NCBI GenBank assembly: GCA_022493055.1
Contig: CP092781.1
Coordinates: 2,786,918 to 2,850,917 of the forward strand
Origin: Staphylococcus roterodami
GTDB lineage: Bacteria; Bacillota; Bacilli; Staphylococcales; Staphylococcaceae
DNA length: 64,000 nucleotides
Direction: 5' to 3'
Notes under the pieces: generated by a model
Databases searched by the model: none
What the model was told of the DNA's origin: nothing
Seen by the model: the letters and a program-made list of their open reading frames with translations, nothing else
Made by a program: the position numbers and the translations under genes
Shown: piece after piece, positions 27,935 to 37,490 of the stretch
Layout: each line of letters begins with the position of its first letter
Position numbering within the stretch: position 1 is the stretch's first letter

Positions 27935-29837
27935 GTTTATTAATATCCTTTTGATTTTTCAATCGATCATGAACATGTTTTGTTTGTGAATTTCGTTTAA
28001 ATGTCGGCTCATTTGTATGTGAACGTGGTTGATAGGGATTATTTTCTCCAGTCTGTATACGGCGTTTTTCGATATCTTTATCATAAGAAGATTGAACATC
28101 TTTATTAAACGATTGACTACGTCTTGATAATTCTTTTGGCGGTTGAGATAAATAAGTAGGATTAAATGTTTCTGTCTGTGGATTACGTTTGATTTCTTTT
28201 TTATGTTTTACATCACGATGCATACTATCATCTTGTGCGATTCGTTTTGATTTCGTATAACCTGACGGTTTTGAATAAGATGGTTTCGAATAACTAACTA
28301 CACCTACATTAGAAGCGCCATGCATCTCTTCTTGTTGATTACGTCGTTTAATTTCTTTCGAGTTATTCATTGAAATAGGCGTATCTGGTTGTTGATTTCG
28401 CTTTAGATTATTATCATTGTTATTTATCATCGGTGGTTCTGGATTATCACGTTGATTATCACGTTTATTCTTTTTATCTTCTGCTAATGCTTGACGACGT
28501 TTATTAAATTCATCTTGTCCTTTACGTATTACCTCTGCGCCTAATTTTTGAGGTGATAAACTCAAATTACCACGTGTTACAAAATCAATGATTTCACTAC
28601 GTTTTTTATACAAAACAAATAAAATAATCATTAAGAATATCACATTTAAAAAATAGGCTTGTTGACTTTCTGGTTTCACAAATGCATTCGCAATATCAAT
28701 TGAAAAACCAATCACCACAAATAAAAATGTCATACAGGCACTTAAAATAATATACCCTAATGTACGGGCTAAGGCTTTAAATACTGATATTTCAAAACCA
28801 GGGATAAAACTAATAAGCCAACTAAACGCTAAAAATAAGAATAAAATGAGCGCAAAAGCTGAAAAGATGACTTTCGCAAAGCTAATCGATAAAAATATAA
28901 TCGATAAAGCTATCGTAATAATCAATGTAAACATCGCAATACCTAATTGTCCAAATACATGCGTTTGTTTCATTGAGGTATTATCATATTTTTTCACTTC
29001 ATCATCAATTTTTTCTTTAACTTCTTTTTCTGTCTTTTTATCTTTTACTTTTATACCTAAAATATCATCAATGCGATTCTTACCTTTATTCTTAATCTTT
29101 TCTTCATTTACCGTACCATAATTCATAATCAAATAGGGCTTATACAATGCCATATCAAAATATTGATTACGTATCTTGTTAATGCCTGAATTTTCATTTA
29201 CATAATCAATATCACCATTAATAGAACTTGTACTATTCATAATGACATTATTTAACCCTTTACCAACATTATTTGTACCTTTAATCACAAAGCTCGCATT
29301 CGCAAGGACTCCCACACCAAAACCAATTAAACAAAAGATTAAAAACCCACGTTTTAACGCTTCATGCATATTACCTTTAACTGAAAAGATAATAAATGCA
29401 TTTAAACAAATCACAATAAACAAAGTCATCACAATATTACTTAACAATTTTTGATAAATATCACCGACAAATTGACCGACTTTATCCGCAAAATCGTTTA
29501 ATACATCAAGCTGATATAAATTTTCTATCGCATAATCAGTAATACTTACAATCAACTTGTCAATTTCAAAAAAGAAATTTGTTACATTATTAACTGTTTC
29601 TGCGACCTCATCTTTACCAAATGGATTCCAATCTTCATCTTTTTGAAACCATACACGATAACGCTCTAAATCTATATCACCATCAGCTTTATCATCTACT
29701 TTATACTTTTCAATCTTCGCATCTACCGCATTCGTTGGTTTTCCTACTGGATTAGCGACGGCATCAGCCGTTGCCCCTGTCAATAGAAACAAAGGCAAAA
29801 TTAAAAAGCATAAAAGATATAAACTTTTACGCTTCAT
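27924..29837 (-). CDS. Conjugation membrane protein, ConG/VirB6-like
   Basis: 637 residues. A signal peptide (cut near ATADAVANP), then several transmembrane helices at about 138-160, 165-190, 295-345, 355-385 and 390-410: the polytopic channel protein of the type IV system. After about residue 430 the protein is cytoplasmic, very hydrophilic and rich in Arg, Asn and Gln, with six degenerate KRN-x-Q repeats. AAGGAG precedes the ATG. Confidence 0.85.
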   Translation of the reverse strand: MKRKSLYLLCFLILPLFLLTGATADAVANPVGKPTNAVDAKIEKYKVDDKADGDIDLERYRVWFQKDEDWNPFGKDEVAETVNNVTNFFFEIDKLIVSITDYAIENLYQLDVLNDFADKVGQFVGDIYQKLLSNIVMTLFIVICLNAFIIFSVKGNMHEALKRGFLIFCLIGFGVGVLANASFVIKGTNNVGKGLNNVIMNSTSSINGDIDYVNENSGINKIRNQYFDMALYKPYLIMNYGTVNEEKIKNKGKNRIDDILGIKVKDKKTEKEVKEKIDDEVKKYDNTSMKQTHVFGQLGIAMFTLIITIALSIIFLSISFAKVIFSAFALILFLFLAFSWLISFIPGFEISVFKALARTLGYIILSACMTFLFVVIGFSIDIANAFVKPESQQAYFLNVIFLMIILFVLYKKRSEIIDFVTRGNLSLSPQKLGAEVIRKGQDEFNKRRQALAEDKKNKRDNQRDNPEPPMINNNDNNLKRNQQPDTPISMNNSKEIKRRNQQEEMHGASNVGVVSYSKPSYSKPSGYTKSKRIAQDDSMHRDVKHKKEIKRNPQTETFNPTYLSQPPKELSRRSQSFNKDVQSSYDKDIEKRRIQTGENNPYQPRSHTNEPTFKRNSQTKHVHDRLKNQKDINKHGK

Positions 29838-29852
29838 TTAATCACTCCTTAT

Positions 29853-30095
29853 TTAATTTGTTAAAACTTGAACAGAACCTCTAAAAACAAACGCACAACT
29901 ACCCATCTCAGCTTCTAAGTCAAATAAAGTTACTTTCTCTAAAGGTTTAAATGTTAAATTTTGTTTTGATAAAACAATAATTTCTGAACCTAAATCAGCC
30001 GAAGCTAATCGATAGGCATAACAATCAAAATCTCGTCTGACATCGTCTTTACATAAAAAATAAAAATCTCCGTTTTCATTAAAATTAATTTTCAT
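29853..30095 (-). CDS. Small DUF961-like protein of the ICE
   Basis: 80 residues. The AYRLASADLGSEIIVLS segment matches AYKLASTGQGEQVTVKV of the protein at 37797-38132, so it looks like a third DUF961-like paralogue, displaced into the middle of the conjugation operon. Members include HelP, the helicase processivity factor of ICEBs1. AAGGAG precedes the ATG. Confidence 0.65.
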   Translation of the reverse strand: MKINFNENGDFYFLCKDDVRRDFDCYAYRLASADLGSEIIVLSKQNLTFKPLEKVTLFDLEAEMGSCAFVFRGSVQVLTN

Positions 30096-30102
30096 TACAT
30101 GC

Positions 30103-31461
30103 TCACTCCTTATTTAATATTTGTTTGACATCCGCCACAAAGTCATATTGTTCCATGAGAGGCGCATCAAATAAAATCGGTTCATTATATTGTCCAAGTA
30201 TTGAAATATAACCACGTCCAATATCTGATTCATGAATCGGTTGAAATGCTTTATCTGTTTGACCAAAGGTCATACGATAACCATCAGCTGACAAATTACC
30301 CATTGACACACGTAATCCCAATTGATCACGAACATTACCTTTAATCACATCTGCATCAGGTCGTTGTGCTGTTAAAAACATAAATACACCAGCTTGACGA
30401 CCTTTCATAATGATGTTGATTAAATAATCATTCATTTCTTGAAGTTCTTTTTTATCTAAAGTAGACGTGAACGCTGTCACTTCATCAAAAATCACAAAAT
30501 AGGGTGGTAAATCAAAGTTTCTAAAATTACTGCCTAATTGATAATGTTCGCTTTCACTCATCATTCTAAAGCGATGTTCCATTTCTTCATTGGCTTCTCT
30601 CAATTGTTTAAAAATTTGACCTTTCGTATCTGCCACTTTTTCAGCACCGATCACATTTTTCATAAATGATAAATCAGATACTTTCGGGTCTAATAATCGT
30701 ACTTCTGCATCACGCTTAAATAATTCTCTAATCATATAGAATAAAAAGTACGTTTTACCGCCACCGGTCACACCAGTAATTAATGCATGTGGTGCTTTCA
30801 CAAAATCCCAAAGGATTTGATGTGTAATATAAATCTTCGTATCATAATAAGTTGTCTCTGGTGCTTCTGTACCTTCCATAACGATACGTTTTTTATATTT
30901 AAGAGGCATAAACTCATATCTCAAATAACGTCCAATATGACGCTTCTCAACAAGCTCACAATTAAACATCGGTTCAATGATTGATTCTAATTCTAAATAG
31001 TCGTCTTGAAAACGTGAACCATCTTTTTTTACATGTATCACAAATGTTTTACGTCTACGTTTATAAAACAATGTTGGATAATAATCATATTCTGTTTTCT
31101 TATAATCAATATCTAAATACTCTGTTGTTTTCTTAATCACTGTGCGATTATGAAATCCTTGTGTTTCAATCATTTCAGCCAAATCTTTTTCACGAAATCT
31201 TAAAACAAGTTGCGCAAATAATTTTGCGATAATAAAAATAACCAAGGTACCAATCGCAATATATAAAAAATGTGGCTTAAAGTACTGATAGACTTCAACC
31301 ACATCTAAAGCTTTTTGTTGACCAATATAACCTTGCCATAACATTAATATTCGATAGGCTAAAAAGATAAATGCGAACACACCCGCAAAAATAAAATCAA
31401 TATATTTAAAATAAGGTTGAATACGTACACCTTTAAATAAAGCAATTTCATTCATTGCCAT
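30103..31461 (-). CDS. FtsK/SpoIIIE-type coupling protein (ConQ-like)
   Basis: 452 residues from the ATG seven bases after AAGGAG; earlier in-frame codons overlap the upstream gene. Two transmembrane helices near the N-terminus, then Walker A ITGVTGGGKTYF (about residue 230), Walker B PYFVIFDEV and a late GLRVSMGN. It pumps relaxase-bound DNA into the channel. In ICEBs1 this gene lies upstream of the relaxase; here it is downstream of the VirB4 gene. Confidence 0.9.
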   Translation of the reverse strand: MAMNEIALFKGVRIQPYFKYIDFIFAGVFAFIFLAYRILMLWQGYIGQQKALDVVEVYQYFKPHFLYIAIGTLVIFIIAKLFAQLVLRFREKDLAEMIETQGFHNRTVIKKTTEYLDIDYKKTEYDYYPTLFYKRRRKTFVIHVKKDGSRFQDDYLELESIIEPMFNCELVEKRHIGRYLRYEFMPLKYKKRIVMEGTEAPETTYYDTKIYITHQILWDFVKAPHALITGVTGGGKTYFLFYMIRELFKRDAEVRLLDPKVSDLSFMKNVIGAEKVADTKGQIFKQLREANEEMEHRFRMMSESEHYQLGSNFRNFDLPPYFVIFDEVTAFTSTLDKKELQEMNDYLINIIMKGRQAGVFMFLTAQRPDADVIKGNVRDQLGLRVSMGNLSADGYRMTFGQTDKAFQPIHESDIGRGYISILGQYNEPILFDAPLMEQYDFVADVKQILNKE

Positions 31462-31465
31462 TAAA

Positions 31466-31690
31466 TCACTCCTTGCCATGTTCATAACGCTTCATTGCTT
31501 CAATAACGATATTAACTTGTTCTTCTCTACGTGCTATTTTATAACCTTCATACCAACCAAATAACTCCTTAGTCTTTCTTTGATGTCCTTCATAAGCAGC
31601 TTTTTTATATTTTTCATAACGTGGTTTTAAAACAATTAAAGAAATTATTGCAGTAACAACAATCATCAAAGGAATCAAGTAACTTATCAA
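31466..31690 (-). CDS. Small ICE membrane protein (74 aa)
   Basis: N-terminal transmembrane helix (residues 3-21) then a charged helix rich in Tyr, Lys and Glu. It overlaps the upstream 81-residue gene by four bases and ends just before the coupling protein starts, so all three are co-translated. Not recognised. Confidence 0.65.
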   Translation of the reverse strand: MISYLIPLMIVVTAIISLIVLKPRYEKYKKAAYEGHQRKTKELFGWYEGYKIARREEQVNIVIEAMKRYEHGKE

Positions 31691-31932
31691 TTTCTTTTCA
31701 CATCCTTAAAACAATCATCTAAAGCTGAATCATAAGACCGTAATTCAATTGAATTACTTAAATACTTAACAATTGAGACATCTACATTTAATTCTTTACA
31801 AAGCATCTTAAATGTAGAACTTTCAAAATCAACATACCGATTTATGATTCTAATTAAAGAAAAATAATATATCGCAAAAACAAACAAAATAGTAAAAATA
31901 ATTATAATTAACAATTTTAAAAATATTAGCAT
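31687..31932 (-). CDS. Small ICE membrane protein (81 aa)
   Basis: Transmembrane helix at residues 4-30, followed by a short acidic cytoplasmic domain. It lies between the VirB4-like gene and the 74-residue gene, in tight operon spacing. Not recognised. Confidence 0.65.
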   Translation of the reverse strand: MLIFLKLLIIIIFTILFVFAIYYFSLIRIINRYVDFESSTFKMLCKELNVDVSIVKYLSNSIELRSYDSALDDCFKDVKRN

Positions 31933-31943
31933 AAAATCATTCC

Positions 31944-34439
31944 TTATATCGCAAATTTTTCTTCTGCTTTTGAACTTGCTGAATCTTCTTGTGTTCTAAA
32001 TGCTTCCGTCATTTCTTCAAAAGGACAATGTACGACCATTTTGCCCACACGTCCGTAGAAATCACTGAAAATGCATTGACCTTTCTTCAAGTCTTTCAAC
32101 ATTTCCATATTCTCAGGACTTTCTTTTGAATATTCTAAACCAAGCGATTTTAAAATATCCTCTCGTTCATCTTTTTCATCAAATGCGAAATGACAACCAA
32201 AGTTACCGCCGTCTTCATCGGCTTTATCTTTAACAGATTGGGTAATAAAAACTAGCGAATTATTTTCAGATCGACCCATACGTTTAATACCTTTAGCTAC
32301 TTTTTTACCTTGTCGTGAGGCACTAAATGCCCAACCTTCATCAATAAAGAGTGTTGTTTGTATCTGTCTACGTGAACCAAATTTCTGTAAAAATTTACCG
32401 ATTAAAAGCATTAAAGTAATCCCATTTTTCTCACCAGTTGAATAACCCGATGGGTCATCACCAGCCTTCGGCATATCTAAACCTTGAACTTGTAATATCG
32501 TTGCTTTTTCTTGAATATTCAAAGCCGGATTACTACCATCACTAAACACAAGTTTTAATATATTATTTTGTGTTTTTTCAAAAAGTAAATCACCAGCTTG
32601 ACTTACATGTTCATCTTCATCATTTTGAAGCTTTTTAATTACATCTAATGACCCAACTTGTTGACCTTTTTCACGTTCCTCAACTGTTTCAGTAATAGCC
32701 CTATAAATTGCTGTTTCAACACGATGTTCATTTTCAAAGGATTTAATTTCATCAAATACTGATTTCAACATTTCATTAGCTTCAATACCATCAAGAAAAA
32801 CAATCGGGTCTAAACAACCATAATTACTAGGCTTTTTATAATCCAATGTCACATACTTAAATGTTTTTAAATGATTAACAAATAGGGGATATTTACGTTG
32901 CATGTCTTCACTTTCTGTAATTTTATTAAACCAATCTGCAAATTCACTTTTCGGGTCCCAATAAATCATTTGACCTTTAAAGAATGATGTATATATCCAA
33001 AGTAACTTAGCTAAAAATGATTTACCTTTACCTGTTTGACCTGTGATTAATACGTGTGGGCTATCACTGACTGCTCCTGATATACCTTTGGCTGCTAATA
33101 ATAAACTAAATAAAATAATATCTCTTGAACTTGCAACAGCTTCCTCACGTGAAACAGAACGTATAAACTTATCAATACGTCCGATATAAAAACCAGTTTT
33201 TGTACCTAAACTTTGCGACACGCCAAATAAATTTTCTGCAATCCCAGTTGCTGTCGTGCGTTGCACCCAATATTTATTAATAAACAATGGATTTCCATGT
33301 AAAATTTGATAATAAAGTTGTAATTGGTCAGCTAATGGATTAACCGCATAAATATTTGTTTCTTTCAAACGTTTAATTAAACGTTTCGCTTTACGCTTAC
33401 AATCTTTTAAATCATCACTCTTAATCACAAATGAACAAGACCATTCCATAAATACACCTGAACCTGTCACTTCTTTTTCCATTTGTTCTAATACAAATAA
33501 ATTATCTTGTATATCTTCAGATGCATTATCACCAGCTGATTGTTTTTCTCTTGCTTGTGCTTTATGATTAATTTTTGCACGATCAAATTTCTTTTTCACT
33601 TTATCATTTTCAATGATTTTTGCTTTCACGTGACATTCCACAGGAAAGGGCATATTTTGTGCTTTTTCATATATATGCGTAAATTCCATATCAAGTGGAA
33701 AATCATCAACAACAATTGTTGTTGTATAAAATGTTTCATTTTCATTTGTCACTTTCAATACACGCATATTTGTAGGGTCAATGACCACATTACATACATC
33801 AGTAACGGCACGTCTTGATGACTCTTCTTGTACATCATGCGTCGCATTTGAAATAAATGGCTTACGCACGATATAAGCAAGTTCATTTTCAGTTAAACGT
33901 TCACCCTCAATACTCAAAAAACTGTCCGCAAGTTCTCGTTCAAACACTTCATAACGGCTTAAAATTTTTTCATCTAATGAAACATTAAAACCAAAATTCG
34001 AAATCATTCGTTCCGCTGTATCTGATAATGTACTCTTAAGGATTTCTTTAATCGAAATCGCATCATCACTTAATTCTCGAAGTTTCACACCCATGACAAA
34101 CGAGTTACGTGTAATCATTTGTAATTCTTGTTCTAACACATCAATCGTTTCTTGGGCATAATAATTAGCCACATCAAACGCTGAATCATCAAAGTCTTGA
34201 CTAATTTCTTTAAATTTATTACGTAAATCTAAATCATGCTCATACATTTCAAAATGAAAATCCTGATAACCTTTAATCGATTCAAGAAAATATTTCATAC
34301 GTTTTTTTGAAGCTTCTTTTTTATCGTAATTCGCTGTTGAAATAGATTCAGAACGAATACGATAATACGCCCAAACTTCACCGCTTTTCGTTAATAACAA
34401 ATTATTCTTAATCCCTGCATAGGGGGCTTTTAATTCCAT
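31944..34439 (-). CDS. Conjugation ATPase, ConE/VirB4-like
   Basis: 831 residues. Walker A GQTGKGKSFLAKLLW at about 467-481 and Walker B TTLFIDEGWAF near 700, with the GRSENNSLVFITQSVKDKA block after it, as in VirB4/TraE ATPases. It energises the type IV channel at the inner face of the membrane. GGAGGG lies five bases before the ATG. Confidence 0.93.
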   Translation of the reverse strand: MELKAPYAGIKNNLLLTKSGEVWAYYRIRSESISTANYDKKEASKKRMKYFLESIKGYQDFHFEMYEHDLDLRNKFKEISQDFDDSAFDVANYYAQETIDVLEQELQMITRNSFVMGVKLRELSDDAISIKEILKSTLSDTAERMISNFGFNVSLDEKILSRYEVFERELADSFLSIEGERLTENELAYIVRKPFISNATHDVQEESSRRAVTDVCNVVIDPTNMRVLKVTNENETFYTTTIVVDDFPLDMEFTHIYEKAQNMPFPVECHVKAKIIENDKVKKKFDRAKINHKAQAREKQSAGDNASEDIQDNLFVLEQMEKEVTGSGVFMEWSCSFVIKSDDLKDCKRKAKRLIKRLKETNIYAVNPLADQLQLYYQILHGNPLFINKYWVQRTTATGIAENLFGVSQSLGTKTGFYIGRIDKFIRSVSREEAVASSRDIILFSLLLAAKGISGAVSDSPHVLITGQTGKGKSFLAKLLWIYTSFFKGQMIYWDPKSEFADWFNKITESEDMQRKYPLFVNHLKTFKYVTLDYKKPSNYGCLDPIVFLDGIEANEMLKSVFDEIKSFENEHRVETAIYRAITETVEEREKGQQVGSLDVIKKLQNDEDEHVSQAGDLLFEKTQNNILKLVFSDGSNPALNIQEKATILQVQGLDMPKAGDDPSGYSTGEKNGITLMLLIGKFLQKFGSRRQIQTTLFIDEGWAFSASRQGKKVAKGIKRMGRSENNSLVFITQSVKDKADEDGGNFGCHFAFDEKDEREDILKSLGLEYSKESPENMEMLKDLKKGQCIFSDFYGRVGKMVVHCPFEEMTEAFRTQEDSASSKAEEKFAI

Positions 34440-34473
34440 GTCATCCCTCCATTAAAAATAGCCCCGTTAGGGA

Positions 34474-34863
34474 CTATTTCAATTTTATTATTTTCTTGTC
34501 ATGATATTTCACTTCTTCATCATATGCATAATGTACATTGCGCATTTGAATGTTAAACACATACATCATAAAATCCCAAAGAAAGAATATCAGTTTCTTA
34601 CCATCTTGTTTTAATTTTACTAATTGCTTCGTCATATAATAGGGGAGTACTGTAAAATAAATAATCGTCAAACCTGGTATTAAACCTGTTAATGTATTAA
34701 ATCCAGCCTTAAGATATAATAATATTAAAATCAATTCAATCACAAACAACGTACCGACCCAGTCTAAACGAATACCTTTTGACCACCGGTAACTTCCTGT
34801 AAATTCATACATCACAATCGGCTGTTCAAATGTTCGTTTCAAATTGTAAGCTTTTTTATCCAT
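34474..34863 (-). CDS. Conjugation protein ConD-like (TcpE family)
   Basis: 129 residues from the ATG nine bases after GGGAG. N-terminal FEQPIVMYEFTGSYRWSKG, then two close transmembrane helices (about 38-80), the layout of the TcpE/VirB3-like protein of Tn916 and ICEBs1. Upstream of the VirB4 gene, as expected. Confidence 0.8.
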   Translation of the reverse strand: MDKKAYNLKRTFEQPIVMYEFTGSYRWSKGIRLDWVGTLFVIELILILLYLKAGFNTLTGLIPGLTIIYFTVLPYYMTKQLVKLKQDGKKLIFFLWDFMMYVFNIQMRNVHYAYDEEVKYHDKKIIKLK

Positions 34864-34868
34864 ATCGA

Positions 34869-35129
34869 TCAGCTCCCAAAAATCAACTTCCAAAGCCCTG
34901 ATACTGAATTAAACACTGTTTCAGGACCTTTGGAAATCAAGAACATCAAACCACCAATCACAAACAATGCAAGCATATGCCCATATTTACCCGTTGCCCA
35001 CTTAACACAACCAATCACCAATACAATAATACCAATTGCGGTACCAACTTCTTTATTAACCCATTGACCAAGTGGATTAATAGAAGGTGCATCACCTAGT
35101 ACCAGCATTAAATTAAATAAATGTTCCAT
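34869..35129 (-). CDS. Conjugation protein ConC-like (small two-helix membrane protein)
   Basis: 86 residues from the ATG eight bases after GGAGG. Two transmembrane helices (about 28-45 and 50-70) separated by WATGKYG. Position between the VirB8- and ConD-like genes matches ConC of ICEBs1. Confidence 0.75.
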   Translation of the reverse strand: MEHLFNLMLVLGDAPSINPLGQWVNKEVGTAIGIIVLVIGCVKWATGKYGHMLALFVIGGLMFLISKGPETVFNSVSGLWKLIFGS

Positions 35130-35133
35130 CACT

Positions 35134-36240
35134 TTAACCTCCAATTGTTGTTGTTAATTTTTTAACATAATACTTACCATCTTTTTTTGTAATATCTAAG
35201 GTGTAATGTTCTAAGTTTTCAAGTGGTGACCCTTTATCTTTCATTAAAACCTCTGCTTTAACAACATAATCGTCACCCTTAGGATAAATACGTAAATCAC
35301 TGATTTTAGACACTTCACGTGTATCTTCTAACCCTTCGGGGTTATCCATTAAATAAGCCATATCATCCGATTTACTTTTACAATATTTATCAAAAAACTC
35401 TTCAACAAATGCTTTTAGTTTCGGATTATCTTCACGCTTTTCATTCTCCAAACTATCTTTAACAAGTGTTGCTTTTTTCAGTTGATTACTTGGAATCGTA
35501 GAAAAATGAGGATATTCAATCACCACGTACTTATTATTTTCACTTTTAATCGGAATGTTTAATAATGCTTTCTTAGTTTCTGTTCGTTCTTTTTCTTCTG
35601 TCTTTGTTTCATATTCATCCTTTTTATCTTTGTCCTTTTTATCCTTTTCCTTTTTAACTTTAACCTCCTTTTTCTCTGTAATTTTTAAATCGTAACTTAC
35701 AATATACTGAATGATTGTTTGTTTATCTTTACGTTTAATATTAAAAAATTCTTTTTCATTCAGCTTACGCTCAACATTTTCAGTATTTTCTGTAGGTGTC
35801 TTATAATCAGAGGGATAAAAATCCGCTAACGCTTTTTGTCGCTCTTCTTTTGCCTTACCATCTTTAGGAATAGTCATATATGCATCAATATACTTATCAG
35901 CATATAACTTTAAATTAGGATTATACTGAACTGTTTCAGCGTTATCTTCATATTTCTTTTGAATTTCTTGCGTTTTATTAACTGCTTCTTTACTTTCGTT
36001 GTTCGCTTTAGAAGCTCTAATGAAAGAGGCAATCAACAAAATGGTTAACAACACTAAAATCATATAAAAAACAATCACAATCTTTTTTCTGTGATTGCGA
36101 TACTTCGGTAATGATTTACGTTCTTCTTCTGGAACATCAAAACGCTTGCCTTTTTTTGAAAATCTTGATAATATCAACTTGTTGATGATATTCAAAAAAG
36201 CTTTACGTATATTACTTAGAAAAGCTTTGATAGGAATCAT
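35134..36240 (-). CDS. Conjugation protein ConB/TcpC-like (VirB8-like)
   Basis: 368 residues: basic N-terminus, one transmembrane helix at about 52-72, and two tandem NTF2-like domains outside, as in TcpC. Between the domains a lysine/aspartate-rich linker (KVKKEKDKKDKDKKDEYETK) is unusual. It assembles with the relaxosome channel. Its ATG directly abuts GGAG and overlaps the end of the relaxase gene. Confidence 0.85.
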   Translation of the reverse strand: MIPIKAFLSNIRKAFLNIINKLILSRFSKKGKRFDVPEEERKSLPKYRNHRKKIVIVFYMILVLLTILLIASFIRASKANNESKEAVNKTQEIQKKYEDNAETVQYNPNLKLYADKYIDAYMTIPKDGKAKEERQKALADFYPSDYKTPTENTENVERKLNEKEFFNIKRKDKQTIIQYIVSYDLKITEKKEVKVKKEKDKKDKDKKDEYETKTEEKERTETKKALLNIPIKSENNKYVVIEYPHFSTIPSNQLKKATLVKDSLENEKREDNPKLKAFVEEFFDKYCKSKSDDMAYLMDNPEGLEDTREVSKISDLRIYPKGDDYVVKAEVLMKDKGSPLENLEHYTLDITKKDGKYYVKKLTTTIGG

Positions 36241-37311
36241 CTCCTTTCTTTTTACGCTTTAGATTTTCTAAATAATGATTAATTCTATCGGTGTGTTCAT
36301 CATTAAATGATGAATGCGCCAATATTTTATTTAGAAAATCTGTATCTTCAAGTAAACCTTCAGATTGTGCCATTGCTTCAGCTGTTAAAACAGTATCTAA
36401 CGTTGTAGCTACTTGTTTACATAACCAATCAATATTATCCTCAATGGACTTTAAACTCGGTTTCATACTTAAGCTAATTTTATCCGCACCTTTAATAAAA
36501 CGTGACCATTCTTGATATACTGGCCACCTTGATTTTCGACTATCTGATACATCTTTCGGCTCAGTTACAAAACGCATACTATTATTTAAAACACCTTTAA
36601 CAATATCTGATATGCTTGATGTTTCTGTTAAAATATTTACGCAATTTTCCGCATTACTTCGTCGCATTTGTATTTCATAACGATTCCATAATCCAAAATC
36701 TTCAACAGGTGTTTTTAATTTATACGCCATTTCATAATTCTTTTCATAAAAGCGACAATACATATCACTTTTTTTAGAGCCGATATAAAAAGTTGAACCT
36801 TTAGACTGTCCGTTGGACAATTTAAAACCAGCAATTGAACTCGCTGTTCTAAATTTTGAAATACATTCACCATGCTCAGCCTTTTTAATTAATCGTGGTA
36901 TTTTTAAATATGTTTTTGTATCATCAATCGCAATATCAATTCTTGTAAAACGCGCCTTTTTAGCCGCACAGCGCTTAAAAAAGTCTTGCCACGTTTCATT
37001 GCGGTTGATTAAATAATGTTCAAATTCCCGACAACCAGAACCAGTTAACTGTAAATGAAAGCCCATACCTTCATCTTTATCCGAATAAAAAATTTGAATA
37101 TTTCCAAACGTATAACCACGATTGTAAAAGTACAAGCCACTATTACGATGTTTAAACACTGCCCGAGGCAATTTCAAAACATCCTCCATAATGGTGAAAA
37201 TCGAGGGCACCTGAAAAGTCACTTGGACCCAGTCAACAACTGCCTCCAAGCCACATTTTTCTGGCTTCGCTACCCCCCTATTAGTAAGGGGGTAGAAGCT
37301 TGATTTTCCAT
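36212..37311 (-). CDS. Relaxase / rolling-circle initiator (NicK-Rep_trans type), start region frame-changed
   Basis: The bulk of the protein runs from about 37273 (VAKPEKCGLEAVVDWVQVTF) to the stop. It has the Rep_trans features FHLQLTGSGCREFEHYL, ARFTRIDIAIDD (metal site) and FYEKNYEMAYK (catalytic Tyr region). It nicks oriT and starts transfer and replication. The only well-placed ribosome site, AGGAGG at 37319-37324, serves an ATG at 37311 in a different frame, which reads MENQASTPLLIGG and then TAG. One more G in the six-G tract at 37273-37278, or a -1 ribosomal slip there, would join the two into a 366-residue protein. Confidence 0.8.
37272..37293 (-). other. Putative origin of transfer (oriT) inverted repeat
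   Basis: On the minus strand ACCCCC and GGGGGGT flank TTACTAATA. The ICEBs1 oriT core, as I recall it, is a 24-base repeat with ACCCCCCC and AGGGGGGT arms around a CGCTAAC loop. The similar loop (CTAAT/CTAAC) and its place at the relaxase start support an oriT. Confidence 0.7.
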
Positions 37312-37323
37312 GAAAAAACCTCC

Positions 37324-37347
37324 TATCAAATCGCAAGCGATTTGATA
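37324..37347 (-). repeat. Perfect inverted repeat over the relaxase ribosome site
   Basis: TATCAAATCGC and GCGATTTGATA, 11-base arms with a 2-base loop. It abuts AGGAGG, so it could hide the ribosome site or act in single-stranded replication. Confidence 0.75.
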
Positions 37348-37401
37348 ACTTAAGGCTGTCGCTTCCCTTTCTTAACGCGCCTTTGTCGCAGGCTCCGCCC
37401 A

Positions 37402-37446
37402 AATGCTTAACGCCGTCCCGGCTTGCATTTCTGCGCCTGCAGGCGC
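37402..37446. repeat. G+C-rich hairpin cluster upstream of the relaxase
   Basis: An imperfect hairpin at 37402-37429 (AATGC...GCATT outside, GCCG/CGGC inside) is followed by the perfect 14-base palindrome GCGCCTGCAGGCGC at 37433-37446. The whole 37270-37460 stretch is much richer in G+C than its surroundings. Confidence 0.7.
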
Positions 37447-37490
37447 TAAAAGTCCAGCTCGCCTTAAGTTAAACAATACAAATGATATAT

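Noticed and set aside
37312..37402. Relaxase starting at the TTG at 37402
   Set aside because: The extra residues are encoded by palindromic G+C-rich DNA, lack a ribosome site and do not resemble a relaxase N-terminus.
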